DNA from: Asanoa ishikariensis
GTDB taxonomy: Bacteria; Actinomycetota; Actinomycetes; Mycobacteriales; Micromonosporaceae
DNA: 64,000 bases
Direction of reading: 5' to 3'
Assembly: GCF_900107455.1 (NCBI RefSeq)
Contig: NZ_FNQB01000002.1
Location: 682,001-746,000, forward strand
The notes under the pieces: model-generated
Seen by the model: only the letters and a program-made list of their open reading frames with translations
Database searches by the model: none
What the model was told of the DNA's origin: nothing
Translations under genes and position numbers: made by a program
Shown: in pieces, positions 57,818-64,000 of the stretch
Layout of the letters: the number at the start of each line of letters is the position of its first letter
Numbering within the stretch: the first letter of the stretch is position 1

Positions 57818-58050
57818 CCGCGGGTCGGCGTTCGACCACGCTGCAGGGGCTGCGAGATGGACAGCGATGCGGGGACCCCGTTGGCTGACGCCGCCTGGCC
57901 GTGACGCTTTGGAACTCGATGGTGTGGCCACGACCGCCGCCGCGATGACGAAGCGCTCAGACAGGGCCAAACGCCAGCGGGCTGGGCGGGGGTCCGGGGG
58001 CGGAGCCCCACGGCGTGGGGTCTGGGGCTCGGGCCCAAGGCGAGGAATAA
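57818..58050. repeat. G-rich intergenic stretch with small inverted repeats
   Basis: No gene was seen. Around 57985-58045 the sequence is extremely G-rich and contains GGGGC-GGA-GCCCC (57997-58009) and GGGCTCGGGCCC-like elements. Similar G-rich palindromic runs are common in actinobacterial intergenic DNA. It separates the nitroreductase gene from the tRNA terminator. Confidence 0.4.
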
Positions 58051-58087
58051 GCACAATTTTTGCTCGCTCGCGAGCCGAAAATTGTGC
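58051..58087 (-). terminator. Terminator of tRNA-Arg
   Basis: GCACAATTTT (58051-58060) pairs with AAAATTGTGC (58078-58087), with an inner GCTCGC/GCGAGC stem. On the minus strand the hairpin immediately follows the tRNA 3' end, overlaps its last bases, and its distal arm contains the T-run. Confidence 0.8.
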
Positions 58088-58156
58088 CCCCGGCAGGATT
58101 CGAACCTGCGCCACCGCCTCCGGAGGGCGGTGCTCTATCCCCTGAGCTACGGGGGC
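58085..58156 (-). tRNA. tRNA-Arg (anticodon CCG)
   Basis: Reading the minus strand gives a complete cloverleaf: acceptor GCCCCCG with CGGGGGC plus discriminator A, D-arm region GCTCAGGGGATAGAGC, anticodon stem CCGCC/GGCGG with loop CTCCGGA (anticodon CCG, decoding CGG), and T-loop GGTTCGAATCC. CCA is not encoded. CGG is a common arginine codon in this GC-rich genome. The arginyl-tRNA synthetase gene lies 3.1 kb away. Confidence 0.95.
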
Positions 58157-58328
58157 TCAGCGACCGAGAAAGAGTACCAGGGATCCGACCCTGGGTTGCG
58201 CGGGCACCCGGGAGGTGCCGTGTCGGGGGGTCCGAGCTGCTGTTGAAGCTGTCCCTTTAGTGGATGCGCCGGGTGTCAGCCGCCGAGAAACATGTGTCGA
58301 CCAGGGGACGTTCGGAGGCTGGAGGATC

Positions 58329-58946
58329 ATGCGTTGGCGGCCTGCGCTGGCACTCGCCGCTTCGGTGGTGGGTGTTGCCCTGCTCTCCGGAGCCGGGCCG
58401 GCCTGGGCTGATCAACTCGCCGCGGCCCCCGGCGTTGGCGTGGGTCACCCGCCGCCCGCCAGCCCACCGCCGCCGCCGCCGGCCGGCACACCGAAGCTGC
58501 CGCCGGCCGACACGGACCCGCCGAGCCCGCCTCCGGCCGAGGTCGATCCGACCGCGTCGGACGACCTTCGACTGGACAAGACGCCGGTGCCACCGCCGCC
58601 GCCTCCGCCGGATGGGCTCCGGGCTGGGCCGCGTACCTCCCGCCACACGCTCGCGGACGGCGTCGTCGACGCGGTCCTCAAGGTCGCCACCGTCAGTGCG
58701 GTCCGGGTGGTCGATCGCTCGGTGGCGGGCAACGACGACGACGTCCTGCCGACCGGCACCGCGGTCGTGCCCAGCACCGGTCCGTCCGTGCCCGGCACCG
58801 GCGGTGGTGCCGACGAAGGCACCGATCCGAAGGCCACCGGCATGGCTGTCGGCAGCGTCCTGTTGATCGGCGTGGGGTTGATGGCCGCCGGCGTCGCCCT
58901 GGTCGGCCTACGCAACCGCCGCGACATGGCGGACCACACCCACTAG
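58329..58946 (+). CDS. Proline-rich secreted protein with C-terminal membrane anchor
   Basis: A 205-residue protein. ATG 58329 follows GGAGG, and residues 1-28 are a signal peptide ending PAWAD. Two proline-rich runs (around residues 40-70 and 88-98) look like wall-spanning linkers, and a 90-residue region of unknown fold follows. Near the C-terminus, ATGMAVGSVLLIGVGLMAAGVALVGL is a membrane helix followed by the basic RNRRDMADHTH. There is no LPxTG sortase motif in front, although VLPTGTA is a degenerate echo. A cell-envelope protein of unknown role. Confidence 0.7.
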   Translation: MRWRPALALAASVVGVALLSGAGPAWADQLAAAPGVGVGHPPPASPPPPPPAGTPKLPPADTDPPSPPPAEVDPTASDDLRLDKTPVPPPPPPPDGLRAGPRTSRHTLADGVVDAVLKVATVSAVRVVDRSVAGNDDDVLPTGTAVVPSTGPSVPGTGGGADEGTDPKATGMAVGSVLLIGVGLMAAGVALVGLRNRRDMADHTH

Positions 58947-58947
58947 C

Positions 58948-59619
58948 TCAGCGGCGCTCGCAGCTCGGCATCGGGTGCAGGACCACTCGGCCCGAAACCC
59001 GCCTCGGTAGCTGCCACGTCGCCCAGGTGCCGTCCACGATGGCGTGTGCCGTGCGGTCCGGGCTCAGCCGTCCCAGGAAGTCGCGGGGGAGTGCCGCCGA
59101 CGGGCCGCCTGGCGCGATCATGAAGCCGATCCGGGTCCGGCCCGCCGGTCCCGAGACCGCCGACACCACGTCGGCGGCCGGGGCCACGCCGCACAGCCGT
59201 GCCCGGCCGATCCAGTGGAGCTCCGCCCGGTGGGTGGCCGCTGTTCGGGCGATCAGTGGGTACGCCGTGGTCATCCACCGGCCGACCGCTCCCGCGCACA
59301 TCGGGCAGGCGCGTTGGGCGGGGTCGCGGGCGATCGCTCCCCACGTCGTCAGCAGGCGGGTCACCCGGGCGGCGGTCAGTCTCACGCCGAGCAGCCCGGT
59401 GGCCAGGGCGATTACCGCCCGCCGGGTCCACAGGTCGCCGGGCAGGTCAAGGTCGGCGGGTGCGTGGCCGCGGATGGCGTCGATCAGGGCGGCTTCCTGC
59501 GTACGGGTGAGCGCGCGGGAGTCGGCGCGTGGCCCGGCCGCCAGCGCACCGTCGCCGCCGATGCGTTCTCGGCGGCACCAGCTCAGCGCCGAGGCGCGCG
59601 GGTCGAGAAGTGCCCCCAT
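58948..59619 (-). CDS. Domesticated IS630-transposase-like protein, catalytic site lost
   Basis: A 223-residue protein. Residues 35-97 form the winged helix of IS630 transposases (LTRTQEAALIDAIRG, LPGDLWTRRAVIALATGLLGVRLTAARVTRLLTTWG). The rest follows the RNase H-like fold: AELHWIGRARLCG sits where transposases have HWxDE, GRTRIGFMIAPG follows, and HAIVDGTWA matches the second Asp strand. The protein ends at LHPMPSCERR, before the PxLNPIE glutamate. The first acidic pair is Gly-Arg and the third acidic residue is absent, so it cannot transpose. The frame is intact with no inverted repeats nearby, which suggests exaptation, perhaps as a DNA-binding protein. Confidence 0.7.
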   Translation of the reverse strand: MGALLDPRASALSWCRRERIGGDGALAAGPRADSRALTRTQEAALIDAIRGHAPADLDLPGDLWTRRAVIALATGLLGVRLTAARVTRLLTTWGAIARDPAQRACPMCAGAVGRWMTTAYPLIARTAATHRAELHWIGRARLCGVAPAADVVSAVSGPAGRTRIGFMIAPGGPSAALPRDFLGRLSPDRTAHAIVDGTWATWQLPRRVSGRVVLHPMPSCERR

Positions 59620-59675
59620 GACAGGTCAACGACCGTCATGGGGGCTAGGTAGCGCAATGTAACCAAGAAACTACG

Positions 59676-60338
59676 CTAAGCGCCGATCTTGGTCAGGATC
59701 TGCTGGATGAACTCGAGTTCGGCGCGCTGGTTGTTGGCCATCGACTGGGCCAGCCAGACCACGTCGGTCTCGTTGGTCTCGGCCAGCACGCCCTCGACCA
59801 TGTGGATGCCGCCCAGGTGGTGCTGCTGCATCAGGCGCAGGAAGAGGTGGTCGAACTCGCTGCCGGTCGCGTTGCGCAGCTTGGTCATGTCAGCGGCGCT
59901 GGCCATGCCGGGCATCAGCCCGTCGTGCACGAGGCTGGCGCCGTCGGTCATCCAGCTCATCTGCGGCTGGTGCCCGGTCGGGCCGAGGTGCCAGTCGCGC
60001 AGCCAGGTCTGCATCATGCCGATCTGGGCCTGCTGCGCCTGGGCGATCTCGCCGGCCAGTAGGCGCAGGTCGGGCTGCGTGCTCTTGTCGAGGGCCAGCA
60101 TCGACATCTCGACCGCCTGGGCGTGGTGGCTCGACATGTCACGGGCGAAACCGGCCTCGACCGAGTCCTCGCCGGGGTGGTTGCGCGAGTTCGCGAACCA
60201 CCCCGCTCCGAAGGCAGCGATCACCACGAGCACGGCCGCGACGACGGCGGACGTGACGACTAGAGCCCTCCGGCGCGGAGGCGCCGGCGAGTACGTGACG
60301 TCGTCATCCACCGCGGCGTCGTCATAGGTCGTGCTCAT
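59676..60338 (-). CDS. DUF305-family membrane-anchored protein
   Basis: A 220-residue protein with one N-terminal helix (residues 26-50) and an extracytoplasmic four-helix DUF305 domain. Paired histidine/methionine motifs are present: FARDMSSHHAQAVEMSMLAL and LFLRLMQQHHLGGIHMVEGVLAE, with MMQTWLRDW between. The ferritin-like His/Met arrangement suggests copper or other metal binding. It follows the DUF3105 gene after three bases, so the two form an operon. This DUF3105-DUF305 pair is a common actinobacterial combination. Confidence 0.92.
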   Translation of the reverse strand: MSTTYDDAAVDDDVTYSPAPPRRRALVVTSAVVAAVLVVIAAFGAGWFANSRNHPGEDSVEAGFARDMSSHHAQAVEMSMLALDKSTQPDLRLLAGEIAQAQQAQIGMMQTWLRDWHLGPTGHQPQMSWMTDGASLVHDGLMPGMASAADMTKLRNATGSEFDHLFLRLMQQHHLGGIHMVEGVLAETNETDVVWLAQSMANNQRAELEFIQQILTKIGA

Positions 60339-60341
60339 TGA

Positions 60342-61163
60342 TCACTGCCCCTGTGGCTGCTGCTGCTGGAGCTCCCGGGGAGTCGTCCCGGTAGCGGTCA
60401 CGCCGCCCGAGCAGCCGACGCCAGGTTCGAGACTGGCGTTGAGTCGCAGCGCGCGGATGAACTCGTCGATCCGGTCGTCGCCGGCGTTGTCGACCTTGAG
60501 CTGGTAGCCCCAGGCCTGCAGCGAGATCGGCTTGTCGAGCCCCGGGAAGGGGCTCATCATGGTGAACTCCTGACCCCGCACCTTGGACGCGAGCGCGTCG
60601 ATCTGGTCCTTGGGGAGGTCGGGGCGGTAGGTCACCCAGACGGCGCCGTGCTCGAGGCTGTGCACCGCGTTCTCGTTGGCGATCTGCGCGTCGTAGACGT
60701 CGCCCATGCAGTTCTGCCAACTGATGTTGTGGTCACCGGCCACCGGAGGCGCCTGCGCGTACTGGATCGAGCCGCTCTTGTGCGAACGCGTGTTGGTCAG
60801 CTTGGGGTCGGACTTGCGGAAGTCGCTGATCCCCGAGATGCCCGCGGCCATCTCCTTGTAGTCCTTCGGACCGACCGAGACGGCGTAGATGCCGTACCCG
60901 ATGATCGCCGCGGCGATGACGCCGACCGCGCTGAACAGCGCGATCGGGCCCCAGCTGCGGCCCTGGCTGACCTTGACCGGTGTGATCGGCTTGCGGGGCT
61001 TGCCCCCGCCACCCGGCCGGGTACCTTTACCGGCGCCTCCGCCACCACCGGAAGGGCGGGCGCCGCGCGCGGCTGGGGGACGACCAGCGCCGGCCGTGGC
61101 CTTTTTGGCGGCGGGCGGCGAGGTCTGACGGCTCGAGTCGCCGGCCGGAGTGCTGATGCTCAT
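60342..61163 (-). CDS. DUF3105-family membrane-anchored protein
   Basis: A 273-residue protein. A basic, Gly/Pro-rich cytoplasmic N-terminus (residues 1-68) precedes one helix (72-95, ALFSAVGVIAAAIIGYGIYA). The external DUF3105 domain contains PPVAGDHNISWQNCMGDVYDAQIANENAVHSLEHGAVWVTYRPD, with conserved His, Cys and HSLEHG residues that look like a metal site. A second cysteine is in GVGCSGG. It is the first gene of an operon with DUF305 and lies divergent from argS. Function is unknown; a shared metal-handling role with DUF305 is inference. Confidence 0.92.
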   Translation of the reverse strand: MSISTPAGDSSRQTSPPAAKKATAGAGRPPAARGARPSGGGGGAGKGTRPGGGGKPRKPITPVKVSQGRSWGPIALFSAVGVIAAAIIGYGIYAVSVGPKDYKEMAAGISGISDFRKSDPKLTNTRSHKSGSIQYAQAPPVAGDHNISWQNCMGDVYDAQIANENAVHSLEHGAVWVTYRPDLPKDQIDALASKVRGQEFTMMSPFPGLDKPISLQAWGYQLKVDNAGDDRIDEFIRALRLNASLEPGVGCSGGVTATGTTPRELQQQQPQGQ

Positions 61164-61259
61164 GGTGCCTCGTCAGTTCGGTCGGTGATGGGGGGATGCA
61201 TCATCGGGCGCGCAGGGTCGCCACCGAGTGACAGAGTCTACCCCCGCTAGCATGGATCA

Positions 61260-62924
61260 GTGACTCCCGCCAAGCTCGCCGAGGTCGTGCTCGCCGCTGC
61301 CCACGCCGTCTTCACCGGCCGTGGCCTTGATCTGTCCGCCCTGCCCCAGACCACGGCGGTCGAGCGACCTCGCAACCCCGAGCACGGCGACTACGCCTCC
61401 ACGCTGGCACTTCAGCTCGCCAAGAAGACCGGTGTGCCGCCGCGCGAGCTCGCGTCGGCGATCGCCGAGCAGCTCGGTCGGACGTCAGGTATCAAATCGG
61501 TAGAGATCGCCGGGCCGGGCTTCCTCAACATCCGGCTCGACGCCGCCGCCGCCGGGCAGCTCGCCCGTGTGGTGGTCGAGGCAGGAGAGGCGTACGGGCA
61601 CAGCGACCGGTTCGACGGTCAGCACGTCAACCTCGAGTTCGTCTCGGCCAACCCGACCGGCCCCGTCCACATCGGCGGCGTCCGCTGGGCCGCCGTCGGC
61701 GACGCGCTGAGCCGGCTGCTGCGGGCGGCGGGCGCCGAGGTCACCACCGAGTACTACTTCAACGACGCCGGCTCGCAGATCGACCGGTTCGCCCGCTCGC
61801 TGCGGGCGGCCGCGCGCGACGAGCCGACGCCGGAGGACGGCTACCGGGGTGCGTACATCGGCGAGATCGCGAACACGGTCGCCAAGGAGCACCCGGAGGC
61901 GCTCACCGCGCCCGAGCCGGAGAGCCTGGAGATCTTCCGGGTGGCGGGCGTCAACATCATGTTCGAGGAGATCAAGTCGTCGCTCGTCGACTTCGGCGTG
62001 CACTTCGACGTCTACTTCAACGAGAAGCAGCTCCACGACGAGGGCGAGCTCGAGCTGGCGCTGACCCGGCTGCGCGCCGAGGGCCACATCTTCGACGCCG
62101 ACGGCGCCGTCTGGCTGCGCACCACCGACTTCGGCGACGACAAGGACCGGGTGCTGCGCAAGTCCGACGGCGACTGGACCTACTTCGCCGGCGACTGCGC
62201 CTACTACCTCGACAAGCGTCAGCGCGGCTTCGACCGGGTCGTGATCATGCTCGGCGCCGACCACCACGGCTACATCGGCCGGATGAAGGCGATGTCGGCG
62301 TGCTTCGGCGACAACCCGGACCACAACCTGGAAATCCTCATCGGGCAGTTGGTGAACCTCGTCGAGAACGGCGAGGCGCTGCGGATGTCCAAGCGGGCCG
62401 GCACCACGCTGACGCTGGAGGACCTGGTCGACAGGATCGGTGTCGACGCCGCCCGCTACGCGTTGGCTCGCTACTCCATCGACTCGCCGATCGACATCGA
62501 CGTCGACCTGTGGACGCGGTCGACGAGGGACAACCCCGTCTACTACGTGCAATACGTCGCCGCGCGCACCGCGAGCGTCGGCCGCAACGCCGCCGAGGTC
62601 GGGCTGACCCGCGGTGCCGGCGCGGAGTTCCACCCCGAGCTGCTCGACCACGAGAAGGAGCTCGACCTCCTCAAGTCGCTGGGTGACTACCCGGCCGCGG
62701 TCACCGCCGCGGCCGAGCTGCGCGAACCCCACCGGGTGGCGCGCTACCTGGAAGACCTGTCCGGTGCATACCACCGGTTCTATGACAACTGCCGGATCCT
62801 GCCCCGTGGCGACGAAGAGCTCACCGACACGCACCGCGCGCGCCTGTGGCTCAACGACGCCACCCGCACCGTGATCGCCAACGGGCTGGGGCTGCTCGGC
62901 GTCACCGCACCTGAACGGATGTAA
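61260..62924 (+). CDS. argS: Arginyl-tRNA synthetase
   Basis: A 554-residue class I synthetase. It has an N-terminal ArgRS-specific domain (residues 1-90), the HIGH-box region [20 protein letters not shown] near residue 132 (HIGG variant usual in actinobacteria), the KMSKS-equivalent [10 protein letters not shown] near residue 380, and the DALR anticodon-binding domain at the C-terminus, ending [10 protein letters not shown]. It charges tRNA-Arg. GTG 61260 gives the normal start. lysA follows after eight bases, the classical actinobacterial argS-lysA operon, which usually continues to hom, thrC and thrB outside the window. Confidence 0.98.
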   Translation: MTPAKLAEVVLAAAHAVFTGRGLDLSALPQTTAVERPRNPEHGDYASTLALQLAKKTGVPPRELASAIAEQLGRTSGIKSVEIAGPGFLNIRLDAAAAGQLARVVVEAGEAYGHSDRFDGQHVNLEFVSANPTGPVHIGGVRWAAVGDALSRLLRAAGAEVTTEYYFNDAGSQIDRFARSLRAAARDEPTPEDGYRGAYIGEIANTVAKEHPEALTAPEPESLEIFRVAGVNIMFEEIKSSLVDFGVHFDVYFNEKQLHDEGELELALTRLRAEGHIFDADGAVWLRTTDFGDDKDRVLRKSDGDWTYFAGDCAYYLDKRQRGFDRVVIMLGADHHGYIGRMKAMSACFGDNPDHNLEILIGQLVNLVENGEALRMSKRAGTTLTLEDLVDRIGVDAARYALARYSIDSPIDIDVDLWTRSTRDNPVYYVQYVAARTASVGRNAAEVGLTRGAGAEFHPELLDHEKELDLLKSLGDYPAAVTAAAELREPHRVARYLEDLSGAYHRFYDNCRILPRGDEELTDTHRARLWLNDATRTVIANGLGLLGVTAPERM

Positions 62925-62932
62925 CAAGGAAC

Positions 62933-64000
62933 ATGAGGGCGCACGAAGCTGGCGCGCTGCACGGGGAGCTCGGCAATCGGGGTCCCGCCTGGCTGCGTAC
63001 CCCCGATGACGTCAACGCACTGGTGCCACAGCTCTGGCCGCGCGGCGTGGTCCGCGACAGCGACGGAGTGCTGACCGTCAGCGGGCTCAACGTAAAAGAC
63101 CTCCGCGCGGAGTTCGGCACACCCGCGTACGTGCTCGACGAGGACGATCTGCGGGCCCGGGCCCGCGCGTTCCAGGCGGCGTTCCAAGGGCACGACGTCT
63201 ACTACGCAGGCAAGGCGTTCCTCTGCCGGGCCGTGGTGCGGGCCATCGACGAGGAGGGGCTGTTCCTCGACGTCTGCAGCGGCGGCGAGCTCGCCACCGC
63301 GCTGTCGGCCGGCATGTCGCCCGAGCGGATCGGCTTCCACGGCAACAACAAGTCGGTGCGCGAGCTCGAGCGCGCGGTCGACGCCGGCGTCGGCCGGATC
63401 ATCGTCGACTCGTTCGACGAGATCGACCGGCTCGCGGCGATCGCCCGGGAGCGCGGCAAGAGGCAACCCGTCCTCGTACGGGTGACCGTCGGCGTCGAGG
63501 CGCACACCCACGAGTTCATCGCCACCGCGCACGAGGACCAGAAGTTCGGCTTCTCGGTCGGCGGGGGAGCGGCGTTCAAGGCGGTCTGCAAGATCCTCGA
63601 CGACGACGTGCTCGACCTGCGCGGGCTGCACTCGCACATCGGCTCCCAGATCTTCGACGCGAGCGGGTTCGAGGTCGCCGCCCGGCGGGTGCTGGCCCTC
63701 CAGGCCCAGATCCGGGACGCGCGTGGGGTCGAGTTGCCCGAGATCGACCTCGGCGGCGGGTTCGGCATCGCGTACACGACCCAGGACGATCCGGCCGCCC
63801 CGGCGGACCTGGCCGAGCGGATGCTCAAGATCGTCGACGACGAGTGCGAGGCGCGCGGCCTGGCCGTGCCGAAGCTGTCCGTCGAGCCCGGCCGGGCCAT
63901 CGTGGGCCCCGCGGTGTTCACGTTGTACGAGGTCGGCACCGTCAAGGACGTCGACGGCCTGCGCACCTACGTCAGCGTCGACGGCGGCATGAGCGACAAC
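62933..64000 (+). CDS. lysA: Diaminopimelate decarboxylase, N-terminal part (runs off window)
   Basis: The first 356 residues of LysA, the PLP enzyme that makes lysine from meso-diaminopimelate. It shows the alanine-racemase-like barrel: GTPAYVLDEDDLRARARAF, the PLP lysine in VYYAGKAFLCRAV, FHGNNKS, LHSHIGSQIFD, DLGGGFGIAY and SVEPGRAIVG. An actinobacterial N-terminal extension (HEAGALHGELGNRGPAWLRTPDDVNAL) is present. AACAAGGAAC precedes the ATG. The C-terminal substrate-binding barrel lies beyond the window. Confidence 0.97.
   Translation, partial: MRAHEAGALHGELGNRGPAWLRTPDDVNALVPQLWPRGVVRDSDGVLTVSGLNVKDLRAEFGTPAYVLDEDDLRARARAFQAAFQGHDVYYAGKAFLCRAVVRAIDEEGLFLDVCSGGELATALSAGMSPERIGFHGNNKSVRELERAVDAGVGRIIVDSFDEIDRLAAIARERGKRQPVLVRVTVGVEAHTHEFIATAHEDQKFGFSVGGGAAFKAVCKILDDDVLDLRGLHSHIGSQIFDASGFEVAARRVLALQAQIRDARGVELPEIDLGGGFGIAYTTQDDPAAPADLAERMLKIVDDECEARGLAVPKLSVEPGRAIVGPAVFTLYEVGTVKDVDGLRTYVSVDGGMSDN

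Noticed and set aside
47900-58156. Possible genomic island integrated at the 3' end of tRNA-Arg (CCG).
   Set aside because: The tRNA 3' end does face this block, but there is no integrase and I found no direct repeat of the tRNA end. Composition matches the flanks.
58005-58250. Plus-strand open frames crossing the tRNA region.
   Set aside because: They read through a clear tRNA cloverleaf and its terminator hairpin on the other strand.

Overview
The window is very GC-rich, densely coding DNA from a filamentous actinobacterium. Micromonosporaceae is my best guess. The reasons are frequent GTG starts, strong GGAGG ribosome sites, a DUF574 SAM-dependent methyltransferase, a zinc-free ribosomal protein L31, an argS-lysA pair, and many secreted proteins and two-component genes. 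The family call is inference; the phylum is well supported. There is no phage, plasmid, intact insertion sequence or CRISPR array. One tRNA (Arg, CCG) is present.

Layout. 0-6.3 kb: two convergent GT2 glycosyltransferases, a small membrane protein, a FUSC-type membrane protein, a FabH-like ketosynthase and a long-form serine hydroxymethyltransferase. 6.4-16.5 kb: secreted LamG and M36 proteins, a TPR-like protein, two broken zinc-peptidase genes, a MarR/MFS efflux pair and an MBL hydrolase. 16.5-24.4 kb: an amidohydrolase, a NarL-type two-component pair, a methyltransferase, NmrA/MarR and ArsR/VOC regulator-target pairs, L31B, GNAT and SDR genes. 24.4-31.3 kb: a secreted RILDTR-repeat protein, a GAF-ATPase-pseudoreceiver-LuxR hybrid regulator, and a tight operon of class II aldolase, HAD phosphatase, DhaL and DhaK. 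31.4-40.2 kb: an HxlR regulator, a 2074-residue secreted PHP/metallophosphatase/GLUG protein with a ubiquitin-like C-terminus, a PadR-PspC pair and a secreted propeller-like protein. 40.2-47.8 kb: LuxR, SDR and XRE genes, then a scar where a serine hydrolase, a histidine kinase and a response regulator survive only as fragments, followed by DoxX/DUF1772, MarR and an ABC-2-like membrane protein. 47.9-49.4 kb: an ECF sigma factor and its partner.

49.5-57.8 kb is a DosR/DevR-type dormancy module: DoxX, a CBS protein (Hrp1-like), a flavodoxin, a tandem universal stress protein, a DevS-like double-GAF kinase, a DevR-like regulator that is collinear residue for residue with the mycobacterial protein at its functional positions, a conserved hypothetical protein and an Acg-type nitroreductase. 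A near-consensus DosR box lies in the DoxX/CBS divergent promoter. Two members survive only as remnants, a phosphoketolase and a PNPOx-family protein, so the module has been losing genes. 58-64 kb: tRNA-Arg, a proline-rich anchored protein, a catalytically dead IS630-transposase-derived protein, DUF305 and DUF3105 membrane proteins, argS and the start of lysA.

The strongest leads for new biology are the giant surface phosphohydrolase ending in a ubiquitin-like domain, the hybrid regulator that lacks its phospho-acceptor residues, the exapted transposase, and the aldolase/Dak operon whose substrate is unknown. Gene decay is also conspicuous, with at least eight broken or truncated genes across the window.
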